Assembly (NCBI GenBank): GCA_008638375.1 | Contig: CM018036.1 | Span: 3,596,392 to 3,660,391, forward strand | Length of the DNA stretch: 64,000 bases | Origin: Nyssa sinensis | Taxonomy: Eukaryota > Streptophyta > Magnoliopsida > Cornales > Nyssaceae | Direction of reading: 5' to 3' | Part shown: piece by piece, positions 27,177 through 40,939 of the stretch | Layout: each line of letters begins with the position of its first letter | How positions within the stretch are numbered: position 1 is the stretch's first letter | Notes under the pieces: model-generated | What the model was told of the DNA's origin: nothing | The model's database searches: none | What the model saw: only the letters and a program-made list of their open reading frames with translations | Program-made: the position numbers and the translations under genes

Positions 27177-27422
27177 TTTTTTTTTTTCTTCTTCAAGAAC
27201 TCTTTTTTTTTTTTTAATGTTTTTACATTATATAGAAGAGACACACAATCTATATCTATATGGAGGTTTAAATCAACAATATAAAGTGGGTAACATTTAT
27301 ACCCCTCCTTCAGAGAACTCAAAACAAACATAATGCATGCAGTGACAAGGACTGCACATGGAAACTCGCTCTCATGTCCGAGGTGTAAACCGAAATCCAT
27401 GTGACTATTGATGGGGTACTGC
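26477..27422. other. intergenic and SHN 3' flank
   Basis: No gene. It contains a short (GT)n run near 26804-26821 and the compound repeat annotated at 27136. The downstream end is the presumed 3' UTR and terminator zone of the SHN gene. Confidence 0.6.
27136..27175. repeat. compound (CT)n(TA)n microsatellite 3' of SHN
   Basis: CT run passing directly into a TA run about 250 bp past the SHN stop codon. Confidence 0.9.
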
Positions 27423-28024
27423 TCAATTTCTGTTTAGGAGCTCCTCTATCATTTGGAGTGCTATCTTCTCCTCTTCTTCCATCCCATTATCTCCTATTTT
27501 CCTCCCCGGCGATGACTCTTCCGGGAACGTCCCCACTGCCGGCGCATCTTCCTGTTCTGGCGCTTGCTGATCATCATTCTTCTTCCCAAGTTCCACCGTC
27601 ATGACCCAATTCGAATCTGAACGTGCCCCGGCTCGCTTTTGCCATACTCCGATATGAGAGTTCTCTGTGTCAAGCCTCAGGCATGTGAGAGATGGGGATG
27701 GAGACTTACAACACTTGCGAAGTTTCGCGCTAAGTATGGCTGAAAGAGCGGTTGAAGACGAAGATGGAGAGTTGTCATTGCTGGCCTGATTCACTGCGAC
27801 TGGGAAGTTTGTTTTTGCATTCCGGCCGCTCATTAATATCGCCGCCTCGTCGTAGGCTCGCGCCGCCTCTTCCGCGGTCTCAAAAGTCCCTAGCCACACC
27901 CTTCTCTTCCTGTAACACAAACAAAGAAGAAAATTAGCATACTTCAGAAGTCACATTATATATACGCATTTGTGATCGGAGCTTCTCGCCTGTTACTATA
28001 AATATATGCATTTGTGTATGTATG

Positions 28025-28059
<35 letters not shown>

Positions 28060-28173
28060 AGGTGAGTATATATGAATGGTTAGTGAAGATTACAATAATG
28101 GGTGGCGAATCTCAGAGACCCAAGAACCCCAGTGGCGTTGCCTGACGCCTCTGTACTTCTTTGATTGTACCAT
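27423..28173 (-). CDS. SHN: AP2/ERF transcription factor, SHINE (WIN1/SHN) clade
   Basis: Two exons, 28094-28173 and 27423-27909, with a 184-bp GT-AG intron inside the AP2 domain, giving 188 aa. It starts [20 protein letters not shown]; the AP2/ERF domain covers about residues 7-64 ([48 protein letters not shown]). The intron position, the length and the acidic C-terminal motif [19 protein letters not shown] are characteristic of the SHINE clade, DNA-binding activators of cutin and wax biosynthesis and epidermal surface development. The mid-region ([20 protein letters not shown]) also fits the clade. The frame is intact. GA-rich microsatellite on the gene strand lies about 200 bp upstream of the start. 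I cannot assign SHN1, SHN2 or SHN3. Confidence 0.93.
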
Positions 28174-28365
28174 GATTGTCAGAGAGGGCTGAAAATGCGC
28201 TGGTTGTTGAACAAAGAGAGAGACGAAATATAAGGAGAGTGAAAATGTACGACGGGTTTGATAATTTTTGTCGGCGAGCTTATGGATTTAAGGTCTTTTG
28301 TACTGACCGACCCTCTTGTGGTCCAGTTTCTCCAGGATCGTCCCCCAATCTGCCCCACCAGAGGG

Positions 28366-28368
<3 letters not shown>

Positions 28369-28414
<46 letters not shown>
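28369..28414. repeat. compound (CT)n(TA)n microsatellite in the SHN promoter/leader
   Basis: Lies about 200 bp upstream of the SHN start codon. On the gene strand it reads (TA)n then (GA)n. GA repeats are known targets of plant BPC/GAGA-binding proteins; a regulatory role here is inference. Confidence 0.85.
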
Positions 28415-30110
28415 GTCCTTACCCTTTAACATGGTGGGTGATACCCGCCCTAGTGGCACCACTTTGGAGCTTTGGTGCATGTGCAAGTTTGCCTCTAACC
28501 CACAAACGACAGAAAATGGAGTTGACAAGAAACTATAGAAGGACACACATACAGTTCAGTGACCTATAGTTGGCTATGTTTTCAATTCAATGTCACCATG
28601 AGCACAAAAGAATTGAGATCCAATATTTGGTAGGTCTTGTTAATATATTTGGTGCACACCCAAAAAAAAAAAAAAGGAGGGGGGAGGGGGGCTCCTTGTG
28701 ATATACAACTACGGGTTGTGTACGTTGATCCCTTTTTTTTTTTTTTTGAATTGTTAGGTGACAGACAATAACAAAATTTATAAATTTATTATTTTATTGT
28801 TATGAATAATTACATTGATATTTTTTTTGTAATATCTTACAATTACATAAACTCTTACTGTGAATTTATAAAAAGATGAGAGAAATCAGTGTAATATATA
28901 AGGCTATTTCAATCATATTTTTGTTAAAATCTTGATCGTGTCAATGATGAATTTTATATGCAGAGAGAATTTATATGTTGTCAATATAATAGATGAGAGG
29001 ACAATGTAATTTTACTTTACAAAATACAGAAAACGTCCTTTACAAAATACAGAAAACATCTATGTAATTATCAAATAACATAAAAAATATCAATGTAATT
29101 ATCACAAAAATAAAAGAATTTCTCACCTTGGACCAAGTTTGATTAAAGAAAGATATATATATATATATATATATGTATATATTTATGATCATATGCACCT
29201 TTCTAAAGAAGATTCCACTCCTCAAAATTAAAGGGATAAAATAAATGAAGAGACATCTATTTAATTACTCTTTAATCAATCACATTTACAACCGTTCATG
29301 TAGATAGATCATAAAAACAATTTGTACGTTTGAAAGCAGAAAATTAAAATCAATTCCAACACATTAATATGCAGCAGTACACAGTGCTGCTTGGGCATAC
29401 ACAAGCTAGCTAGGGATGAATGTGCTAGAGTTAATGACCTCTAAAATAATTGGGAAGCAGTCATTGTTGTTGGCTCCATAACATTTGTACTAGAATTTTT
29501 CATAAAAAAAACAAGTAAAATAATTATGGCAATAATATTACCCAAATACAGACTTATTAGTAGTTTTGTAGTAGTATTAGCAATTTCTTAATTATCCCGT
29601 AAGTATAAGGAATTGATAGTTTTTTAACTTATAAATATAATGTAAAACAATCTTTATTCTTCAACTTATGATCAATAATGTTTCAATTTTGAAATTAGAG
29701 AGTTTTATCTTTTAAGGTGAGGAGACTCTTTTGTTTTTGATTTTTAAGAAATTCGATGTGTTCAATTATACTTTACGTTTTTTGTGTTGCGTTATTAACA
29801 TTTATAGAAAATAAATTCTCAATGACAAATCTTTGGAATTCGGTAACCGACAAATTATTGTATGAGTCCGTCACATCAAAAGATGACTTTCATAATTTTA
29901 GTATTTTGTGAATTCTACTTGAGACTCATTGTATTATTAAAATTATAAATATTATTTTACACATGTGACAAATTAATGGAATAACTAGGTTAAATGAACT
30001 CACAAGTGAAAAGGCTCTTAATATTTTAGAAAGTAGAAATTTACTTGTTAACTTTGAAGGTATTATTTAAATTTGGATATTTCTATTGAGGGTGGCAGCA
30101 TATATATATA
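28415..30110. other. SHN upstream and intergenic DNA
   Basis: No gene. It contains an A-run/G-run (about 28661-28691), a T-run (28732-28747) and a (TA)n run near 29155-29175. Confidence 0.6.
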
Positions 30111-30790
30111 TATGATGTTGCACTTTTTGACTCGCAACACGTGAGGGCTCCGTGACCTGTAGAACACTCAGAAAGATGATCAGAGGACCACCGGATTGAC
30201 TCCGGCGGTAGCCGCTCCGATGCTTAAGTAAGTAAAGGAATTGAAAGACTGTATTGAAAGTCAAAGAATGAGCATAAGAATCCAAAGCGTACCTCTAGGG
30301 TTTAATATATAAGCCGTGGTTCTCCTAATTTTGATTAGGTTTTGCCGCCACGAATATCGGGATTTGATCATCAGAGATTTGCAGTTACCTTGTGGAGCAT
30401 TGAATCGTAGATGGAGGTAACCATAGATAGTAGTTTCCGTGTTGAAGGCTGTTTCCTTATTCCCCGCTTAACGGCTGTTAAGGAAACCATATATGCAGTG
30501 TCGAATAAATACTGTCCAGAACAGGAGGTCTGGACGATGTACATGAGAATATCCTGAATGCTTCATCTGTACTGTATGACCGAGTTCATCGGTTCTGAAT
30601 GATATATAAATAAGAATGCCCCGAAGGTTTATGGCTGCTCTGTATGATAGACATATATGAGAATACCCCGAAGGCTTATAGCTGTTCTGTATGACCGAAA
30701 TATATGAGCTCTGTAGGATCGAGATTTGTTAATCTGATAGGCACACGTGTCTCAAACTGATTGGTGTGTCTGTTTATGGTATATCAATAT
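30111..30790 (-). mobile_element. probable solo LTR, gypsy-like
   Basis: A block distinctly more GC-rich than its surroundings. On the minus strand it has a TATA-like CTTATATATTAAACCC, then CTTTACTTACTTAAGCATCG followed by GGAGCGGCTACCGCCGGAG, a composition I recognise from the R-U5 part of plant Ty3/gypsy LTRs, and ends GTGCAACA. The upstream half holds two imperfect copies of a unit of about 65 bp built round ATACCCCGAAGGCTTATAG (about 30610-30720). No internal retroelement domains lie on either side. The exact ends are uncertain because both sides run into TA repeats. Confidence 0.45.
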
Positions 30791-32293
30791 ATATATATAT
30801 ATATATATATAACCCTGAAATATACAAAAATATCAAAGTATATTCCCTTTTTTGGGTAGTATAAATTCACATACTTTTTAAGTCATATTAAATATCACCC
30901 ATCTCTTTTTGAATGAATAATGCATCCTCTCCTCACTTATTTTGGGAGTAATGTGATGAATGCCAAGGGATAAAAAAATATTATGTTGGGATTTTTTCCT
31001 TTTATGCATGTGTGTAATATATATATATATATATATGTATTTATATTTTATTTGAAAATGCTAGAAAAATTAATTCCATGAGACTACAATTACCCATTGA
31101 ACACGCTATAAAAATCTCCTTCTTTTATTTTTTCGTGTTGAAAAAAAATTCTCTCTTGACTATATTATAATTTATCTTTTCCAGCTGAATTCAGGTTTCA
31201 TCTGAGATAATAAAGTCATATTCAAAATTTAACATATACACACATTTAAAGTAGAGTTTTCTCCTACTCCATGGTCATACTCAAATAAAAAAAACAAAAA
31301 TCATTTCTCTTCTAGCTTAATTGAACTCTCGCATACTAAGTGTTGTTCTCCAAAAGTTGCCACCGTAGGTTTTATTTATTAATAAAAATATGGAAAATAA
31401 GTAAAAAAATAATTAAAATTTGTTTCCTTGGACTAAGGTTTAATATATTATATGAGAATTTTGAAAGGGACAATTAACTATTTTTTGTTGAAATTTCTTT
31501 GTAAATTATACAAGATATAAAGAAAATTTCAAAATCTTGAGGGGCCATGACCCCACTTACCTAAATCCTCTATTGAATTGACATGACAAGGATCTTAATT
31601 GCCTATTTAGCAGGGTTGCAACATATTTTCAGAACCCCAATTAGGTTTTAAACATTACAGTTTTGTGAAATAATGAAGAAATATTATGCATCTTGTTAAT
31701 ATTATTTTGGAGTTATATTTACAATATGCAATATAAATTAGAAAAAAATATTAAAAAGTTCTTAAAATAAAATTTTCAATCCAAAAAGTTTATGATATAT
31801 TTTATATCTAAAAGACTCAAAATAAAAACTTTTAATACAAAAAAGTTCAAATGTTAACTTTCATCTTAATACAGTTAAAAATATTACTGATTAGATAAAA
31901 TAAAAGTTTTAATTAAAAAAAATATTTTTTTATTTATCTAGAAGGCTTAAAAATAAATTTTCGCTTCATAAAATATTATGATTTTTTTAGACTGAGGAAG
32001 TTATTTTATATATTTTTTAATAATTTTTTTTCTAACTATATCTTGAAGGCAATTTAAATCTAATCGGTAATTTTTTTTACGATATTCAGATGAAAGTTAA
32101 TAATTAGATGTTTTTGCATTAAAAGTTAACTTTTTAAATTTTTTAGATATAAAAAATATATTATGCATTTTTTTAGATTGAATTTTTTATTTTAAATGTT
32201 GTTTCAGGGGATAATTTTGTTGTTCATGTATTAATTATTTAAAAAATTACCATTTGTTCTTTTCTTTTTTTCAATAAACGTGATTATTAGTGC

Positions 32294-32332
<39 letters not shown>

Positions 32333-35240
32333 ATTTGTGAGTCCTTTCTTTTTTCGGATAAAATACTTAGAAATCTTTTTGTAAAACTTGGCATTCCAAT
32401 AATTTGAAGGATCTCACTCATTAAGCAAATATTTTATGGGCTTTTACCTTCCCGTGTTTGGGTTATCACTTAAAAGTTGTATTACAGTTTTGTCTCAACA
32501 ATTTAAAAAAGTTCACAATATTATAATTAAAAAATGAAAGACTATGTTATTAATAATAAAATTTGTAATATCTTACGTACTAATTAAATTACTTTCATTT
32601 AATCGATGTGGGACAAGAATATCACAATTAAGTTAAGCCAAATATCTACATTGGAGCAAAAATTGCATATATAAATAGTTATCAGCTACCAACTATTGCA
32701 AAAAGAAATGAAAGTGATGAATGATGATACAGTATCCCCACTAGCAATGGTCTCATTACTACTCTCGCCTTTATAGTGAAATAAACATATGGCTTCTCAA
32801 TCGGTCACTTTCTGCTTGCTGGGAACATCTTAATTTTAATTTTATTTTAATTTTAATTTTTTGTGTGAATGCTCTGATAATCCTTTTGGACAACTTGCTA
32901 AATCAGGTAACAAAGTCTATCTTTTTAATTTCTCACTTGGCCCGGCATACGCAACACAAAAACATGAAAATAAATTTAATATGTCAAATTTCTTAAATTT
33001 TAAGTAACACAAAAATTACTTATCTAATAAAAAAAATATTTTTTTAAATTCAAAATTGAAATATAATTGATAAAGATAAATAATATAAGTCTATTTATAT
33101 TATATTTAAAGAGCTAAAAGATCACAAATTCAAATAAAAAATTACTAAAAAAATACATAAAACAAAAAAAATAGCTCAATTTTTTTTTCCGAGATCCAAT
33201 AATTGCATTAGGTCATCAAGAATTCGGGAAGTTAAAAAATCACCAATTCTACATCAATGAAATATCAAATCTATTATGGTTTTTTATTATAATATTTTTG
33301 GGTTTGAATGATTTTTTTTTCTTCCATTTATTCATCCTAATTTGATCAGGAACCCATCAAGAAAAGATGCTGAGGGAAGAAATTTGAAGCCAATGTTCAA
33401 AGCCTGGACCGTGCATCCATGCCCAAAGCTCCCCGGCACAAAGTTCCCTAGAGATGGGAAGCTAGTTAGGGTCACTTGTTTGTTCTCTTATTTTCGAGAT
33501 ATTTATTAGTGGGCTTGTTAAACCGTCGTATATACTATATCTCACTAAAAAAGTAAGTCCTTACCATACATATTCGAATATTATTAAAAGAGTACATTGT
33601 CATGTCACTATACCAAATTCATTCAAGAATTTTTTCTCATTTTCACTCGTGAAATTAAGAATTATCCCTTCAATATTTTTTTTTAATATTTTCACAAAAA
33701 ACCCTCTTAATTTTTTTTTTTAATCCCCCGTAAACTCATGGTCTAAATCCGCCACCTTCTCAACTTATTTATAAGTGAACATTGTTAATCTTTGTTGTCC
33801 ACGATAACATTATTTTAGTTGATTTTCTCTCATTATTTTTTTTTATTTTATTTTTCCTCGATGAAATGGAATAAGAGCTTCTAATGTCTGTCATTTTCTG
33901 TGATTACATGTGGGACAACTCAATGTGTAGTGAAAGTTCCACAGGGTACTACTCTTATTAATTAGTATATTAATTTTGGCTTAATAGTTCTAAATTATAA
34001 TAATTTGGTAGTTAGGTTTCTTAATTGGGTTTTGTTAGGTAGGATAAGGTCAAGGAAGCAAAGACCTAATAAAAGCCAACATCAGCTTACAAACATGATG
34101 GCTAGATTCAATAAACATAGTCGATTTGCCAGTGATGAGTGGTCCAATTCCATTAAAGTCCACAAGAGCACCACATGACAGCAATCTTTTCAAGCCAAAC
34201 TGTTCCATTAACCACTGTGTGTTGGCATTATGAAGCTGAATTGAACCCTCCCAAACCAAAGATTTTCAAAAAAAAAAAGAAAAAAAAGAAAAATTGCTCC
34301 ATTTTCGTGAACCAATCGGCTGGCTTTGGATCCCCGGTGTTAACCGGCATTCGCAAAAAAAATGCTGAGAAGTTTTTTCTTGCCGGGTTGGACCTATCGG
34401 CTTGACCCTATGATCCAAGGACTGAAGCTCAGGAGAAAAAAACTTCTGGCAAATGCTGTTTTTTTTTTAATACAACAGTGAAGAAAGAGAATCAAAGTCA
34501 TACCAGATACATGGGGATGAGCACTTGTATCACTCAGATAGTACTTCATTCTTGGCAAATGCTTATTGTTAAATTAACTGTTGTTCCAAAATCTTAAACT
34601 AATAAAAAATGTGCTTACAATATAAAAATAAAACACTAATTAATATGAAGAGCTGGTATACTAATTAATATGGCAGAATGAAGGCATGAAATGAGAGTGC
34701 TAATCATGACATGGCGTACCAAGGTTTTTAATTATCAGAGACTTGATATCATATTAGATCATTAGTTATACTGATTTTAAAAATTTAAACTATTAAAGAG
34801 AATGGGTAAACAATGTAACATTGTTTTTAAAGAAGTACATATTAGTTGGACATGCATCTCACATGTTTTGCACTACATTTCGGAGAATAACAAGTAAAGT
34901 GATGTAACATATCACCAAGTTGTTTGTTTGGGGGAAAAGAAATCAAGTGATGTAACTTGTTGTATAATAGAGGAGGCATATGCATATAGAAAGGTGCACG
35001 GTGGGAGAGCTGCATTTGTTCAAGATCAAGACCCACCTCACATAATGCTACACAACTACTACCATAATCATAATGCACATCAAATTCACATTTCACATGT
35101 ATTCCACAAGTTGTGCTCGGCCCCCTAAATCTAATGATCTTTTGCCCAACGATAAGATATAGGAGCTCAGCCTGAGTCTTCTTTTGGAGAAATTATTGGG
35201 TTTTTTTTTTTTTTTTCTCTAACTGTTGTTACCCGTTAGT
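30791..35240. other. long intergenic stretch without a recognised gene
   Basis: AT-rich, with (TA)n runs near 31016-31036 and 32298-32329. A moderately GC-rich patch near 33380-33480 and another near 34050-34420 have short open frames without recognisable domains. A GATGTGGGACAAG motif at about 32606, also found in the copia LTR, is common in plant LTRs and promoters and is not enough to call an LTR here. Confidence 0.55.
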
Positions 35241-35260
35241 GAGTGTGGTTGATTTTTAAG

Positions 35261-35748
35261 AATGTTAATTTTTGATACAATTCAAACACGGTACGAAGTA
35301 AACGAGTTTGGGTCATAAATAATTGACACGTATAACATGATTAATAAATGTTGTGTTTGAGTTTTAGTAGTGTCAACTTGTTTAATACGATTAAACATAT
35401 TTAATTATAAAAAATATCACGAGCTAAGGTAATTCATGTCACATCGAAAGTTTATTAAAGTTTGAAAATTTTTTATTTATGAAATAAGTTTCTTCTTTTA
35501 ATTTGACTCATGGTTAAAGTTTACTAAACGTGAAAATTATCTATAAAAATTAAAAAGATAAGTAACTTTTTTATTTAAAAAAAAAATAGATTAATCGTGT
35601 CGACATGTGTAATTTGTTTAATAAATGTGTTAGGTTTGGGTCTTAAAACTTAATTAGTTAATAGTATCGAGTTAGGATTGACACATATCTTTAAATATGT
35701 ATACCTAAACACAACTTGAATACAAATGATAACACGAATTGACACCCT
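35261..35748. repeat. dispersed repeat with GTGTCAAT-type inverted ends, copy A
   Basis: The right end reads ACACGAATTGACACCC and the left end is a degenerate counterpart (GTTAATTTTTGATACAATTC). The interior shares TTGTGTTTGAGTTTTA..ATAT/GTGTCAACT, TTTAATACGA and TTTAATTATAAAAAATA with the block at 53885. No coding capacity. Class uncertain (TIR element or LTR remnant). Confidence 0.55.
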
Positions 35749-35975
35749 CATTGATTTCTTTTAAAATCTTCCCTGCAAGGCAGTCACTGGATAGGCCCCG
35801 GTGTGACCATTTCGATAATTAAGTTAGAAAATGAATTGAGGAAAGTGTAAAATAATTAATCGTGTCGAGTTAAGATTGACACATAGTTTCGAATATATAT
35901 GTTTTAACACAACCTGAATACAACATGATAACACATTGACACCCCTATTGATTTCTTTTAAAATCTTCCCTGCAA
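35663..35975. repeat. direct duplication of the copy A right end plus flanking DNA
   Basis: 35663-35778 and 35860-35975 are diverged direct copies, period about 197 bp. Both contain the element's right end and continue past it into the same flank (ATTGATTTCTTTTAAAATCT followed by TCCCTGCAA). Confidence 0.75.
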
Positions 35976-38900
35976 TTCAGAAAAAGAATTGACTAAAGAG
36001 TGAAATACCGAGAAAGAATATACCATTAGTTATGGCATACTTGGGTTTTTATTTATAGGCGAGTATTATTACCAATTTTGATAAAGATCAAAAATTGAAA
36101 GATCGAATTTAGAATATATCTGTTGATTAAAGTTTCTTTGTTGAATTCTCCTTTCAGAAGTAGGTATGTAAGGAAACACATAGCTCGGTGGACTCCCTCG
36201 CTCTAGTTGGTAGGCTTAAGATGGTAGCTCTCCGGATTAGTACTCTCCTGACTCCCATAATGTTGGTATCCAGACTTGTATAAACACATGGCAATAATAC
36301 ATAGAGAATTTTTGAAAAATTGTTGTTGTATGATTGTCGGTCATATTATGAGCAACCCACGAGCTGTCACGAGGCCCGAGACTGGTCATGCATAAACTCG
36401 ATTGAATCTCGTATGGCATCATAAATACAAGTTTAAAAATAAATCAGTATCCCGATAAGAATTTATCTTATTTATCGCGGAGTTTAAACAATTTAAGGGA
36501 ATAACTTTTTTCGTGGGATAAAATTAAGATATTACAAATTATTTATGATATTTTAAATCTAAAATAATAAATTTTCCTTTGTCTAGCATTATTGCTGAAA
36601 TAATTAGAGAAAGTCATCAGTGTGAGATTAAAAAACTAAGGACGCTTCAAATGAATTCTCATTTTAATCTTATCAGTAACAATTTCTTCCAAAATTAAAT
36701 CACTAAATTTTCAAGCATCTTGAGAAAAGATAAAGCCTTTTTTAAAGCTCCACAAAAGGTCTAAAATGAGATTGGGCTGAAACTATCCATCCGAAGGTAA
36801 ACTACTTTAAGCCTTATTGAGAGGGGATTGGACTAAGTTGGGTCACTTGACCTTGCTCCTGCCTATTTTAAGTTTTAACTATAAAGGTAGCCCAATTCAT
36901 CTAAGCCCATTTCAGTGAGCTAGCATCTTGTTAAAAATATTCCAAAGATGTACAACCTTATTTTCAGTAGGACCTAATCTGAATCTGGAGTTTTCTTCGT
37001 ATATGTTTTGACCCCCTTGCCCAGCACATTTACAAAAAAGGCCGAAAAGAAAGAAGATCCCAATTGGGCTCCTTTTTAATTAATAAAGGCCCAATTAGAG
37101 TTTATAATATATGAAGTTGCGCCAGTGAACTGATGCATTTTATTGGGACGTGGTGACATCTCTTCTTCCTTATTTATTAAAGCGGTGGACGTGGAAGCAC
37201 GTTGTGGTCGCAGACAATCAATGCAATGGCCCACCCACGTGATTTGACATGTCCCTGTCAAATCGATTACCATCACCGACGTCGGCACTCATATCATGTT
37301 TTATTGTCCATGAATAATTTTACCGTGAGTCTGAAGTATTTATATTTTTGCATGTATTATATTTATTTATTTTATTTGTGTATATAATATATATATATTA
37401 ATTTTATTAAATACAAAAATAATAATTTATCTTGTCTCATTCTGCCGAAAACTCATCTCATTTCGCTCTTAATAAAGAATCAGTATACAATGCTCATAAA
37501 TGGGATTAAAACGAAATCGAGTTATAATTTTTAAAATTCTGTAAAGTTCGAAGGAGGTTTTGAAGATGATCACTCCATCCCATTTATATATTAAGTTTTA
37601 TTTATTTATTCTTATATATACTATATTTATTAATAAACAACATTACATAAAATTAGTTTTAAAATTTTTTATATCACACTCATATATTTTTTTCTTGTAT
37701 TAATTATTTTGACAAAAAAAATTTTAATTTACTTATCAAAATAAAAATTTTAACTTATTTAAAAAATATATATATCAGAGTTCGGGATAAGACGGGGTAG
37801 GGCAAGAGGAAGTTGGAAAATATAAACAGGGTTAGAATAAACTCCTAAACGAAACGAGGTAGGGTCAGAGGCGGCGAATATAAATAAAGTTGGGGTGTGA
37901 AAAGAGTTACCTCAATCCAAATCCGTTCCGTTACCATTCTTAATTGAACACTATACTAATAATTTTTAATTGTCCAAATTCTATATCCACACACACCATT
38001 TGACATAGTCTTGTCAAATCAATTGTCATCATAAATTTGTATAATAATAATTAATAACTATTTTTTATTTGATCATAAAAATTTGGATGATAAATCATTA
38101 ATCTTTTCATCACTTGTTATATTAGCAAGTCTCATTTCAATGTAAATGCATAAATATCACAAGGTATGAAGAAATAAGTATTCAAATATTACTTAAAAAA
38201 CAATTCTAAACTATGATTCGAACAATGAGATGAAATTTATTTTACATGTGTAAATGATCCAATGAACTAAAAAAAAAAAAAGCTCCTACTTCACTATCCC
38301 CACCCATCCTGTTTGTTGAGAAGCTCAGGCTAATAATTAAGCACCTATTTATTCTATTAATTTAATTTAATCTAATATGTTTAAACAATAAAAAAAGACT
38401 TAATCTCAGTATACGGAACTACGTGAGGTCCCGGGGGCAAGTAACCCCCTCAATTTTTTTATTAAAAAATTATCTTAATTGTTTTTTAAAAAAATTTCAA
38501 CATACCTTTCTAATTTTTATTCTTAACCCCTTTGAACTTAAGATTTGTCATATTTTATCTTCATTTTAATTTTAAATTGAGTCATCAATAAAACTTTCAT
38601 TTATTTTTTAGAGTCTTTTTATATAATTTGAATTTTTTTTTTTTGAGTATTTCTTTTTTTAATCACGTCTTTTTTTTCTTCTTCTAATTTGCAAGTTTTT
38701 TCAAATTAATGAATTTAATTATTTATTAATTAATTTACTTATTTAATATTAAAATTTATCCTTGAACATAAAAACAAATCATGTTCTCTTTCAAATAAAT
38801 TTCTTCCTTGCCATTAACAAAAATTAAACCGGACTCATCTTTATAAAAAAAGTCAAAAAAAGGAAAGAAAATTAGCACAACACCACGAGACGTCGGTCCA

Positions 38901-40939
38901 GTTTGGTTAACCATAGCAAAGACATCTCTGACAGAAAAAAAATAATAACAAAAGAGATTGCAATAATTATTAAAAAACAAAAAAGATGAAGGGAATGTAA
39001 TTACCCTATAATTTTTCTACTTACTTGTCTCAATGCGATTCCACGGAAGCATTAAAGTGAAAAATGGTCTTAACATCAGATCGGATTTTGAATAACTATG
39101 GCCACCTCTCAAAAGTCATGAAATCAATCAAGTGTCCGACTGGGGGACCACAATTGAAATTTAGGTCCCGCATTCCTATCTTGAGGTGGTGCGTCATTCA
39201 AGGAAAAAAAAATTATAATAATAATACATATTTTATCACAATTATTTTATATTATAATTTAAAAAAATAACAACATATTGAATCCACTAATTCTAAATAA
39301 TTAAAATAATTTTTTATTAATTTAAAATTATTTCATATTTTAATTTATCAAATAAATATGCAACCTATCATTTACAGGACCTATTAATAAGTTTTACCTC
39401 TAGTAAAAAAATTACTAAATAAATTATTACAACACGTATAATTTCTCGTAAAATTTTAATTTTTCATAATTTATGAGTGTAAATTTTTTTCAATTTAATG
39501 TTATCTTCCATTTTAATTTTAGTTTCACTGTAAAATTTATGAAAAATAAAATTATAATAAAAATAATACTATAATACCATTTCATTAAGACTATTTTTTC
39601 TGACGATTGGATAGTGTCAAAAGGTCGTGCTCTGGGACTAAATAGACACGTGTCACGTTCTAGGGTTGCCGCCAGCGAGTGATAAGGAGGGGCCTACGGA
39701 GGTGGGTCCCAACTATCCACCTCCACCAAACCCAGTAATGACGCTTCACATCAATGCAACGGAACCCTTTTTGAGTAACGGTGCCTCGTTTGCAATTTTT
39801 TTCATGAACGCCATACTACCGAGCGCCACGCAACAGTGAATCTTGTCACAACACGTGGCATAATACTATCGGACTGTTAAATTAACGACGTGTACACGAC
39901 GCGATTGTGTTACGGATAAAATAATATTTTGGGATATTATCAAGCAAAACACGCATTGCTTTTTGTGATTAATCTGCACGGTGGGATCCATGGTTGACGG
40001 TCATAAAGCGTTGATAACGATTTAACAATGTGTTCCGCGATACAGGATTGCGTTATGGGTGTGCATTATGTGTGAATGTGGTGTGGGGATCTGTGATAAT
40101 GCCCCTTACCTGTGAATTAAACAAACGTGTCCAAATCAATAGAAATTTTTTATGTACGGACTTTTTGAAAACCTCTCCACTTTTGGGTTATTTGCATTCT
40201 TCCCCTAACAACACTTCTGAGATTTGGACCTTCTGGAGTCACAACTTTAGCATACCCTAAAAGTGTACCATGAAACTTTTATTTTTTGGCCAAAAATCTT
40301 TTTAATTATGGGTTGTTTGATACATGGCCATACTAATATGAATACAAAATAATTTTATTTATATATTATTTTTAAAATAATAATAATAAATTTAACACAA
40401 CTAGAATAAGTCAAGGTAAATATATTCTAAAACTCTATTATCATTAATTATATACAGACACACACGTATATACATAGTAAAATCAATTAAATAATTGGTA
40501 TATACATCAATTTTGACTGTAGAAATATTTGAACAATGATTTACTTATAAATTGTATACTTAAAAAAAGATTTATGATAGATTTATTATAAGAGTGAACA
40601 CGGTCTAAGTACAATAATAAGATTATTTTATTATAAAATAAAATTTAGAAGTTGAATTTACGAAAATAATTTTCTTATTTATAAGAGTAAGACTACTGTA
40701 TATTTAACTTTTCTCGCTTATCTAACAGCTTTCTACATTGTTTTAACTCTTTTTATTTACAATATATTACTAAAATAGAAATCTAGGAAGTTAGTTGAAT
40801 TTCCAAAAATGTAAGAGTAACATGTGAAATTAGGTATTACTTCTGGGAGGTACGTATAATTTTTCCTAAAATCCTGCAAAATAATATCTATATCTATCTT
40901 TTAAATAATTCACTTGGCCTTTCCGTGAGCCCCCGTCTT
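35976..40939. other. intergenic, no gene supported
   Basis: A GC-richer patch at about 36170-36420 and another at 37080-37290 have no recognisable coding domains. The last 1.3 kb (39600 on) is GC-richer, contains ACGT-core motifs (annotated) and is the presumed distal promoter of the phospholipase D gene. Confidence 0.55.
39645..39893. promoter_or_regulatory. cluster of G-box/ABRE-like ACGT motifs upstream of PLD
   Basis: A palindromic GACACGTGTC (39645-39654), CACGTGGC (39852-39859) and ACGTGT (39888-39893) lie about 1.0-1.3 kb before the presumed PLD leader exon. The motifs are seen; abscisic-acid or light responsiveness is inference. The distance is large, so function is uncertain. Confidence 0.35.

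Noticed and set aside
32560..32700. GATGTGGGACAAG as a possible second copia LTR
   Set aside because: Only this short motif is shared with the LTR at 26261-26427; the motif is widespread in plant LTRs and promoters.
34050..34405. Short open frames on both strands in a GC-richer patch
   Set aside because: No recognisable domain, splice partner or start context; not supported as a gene.
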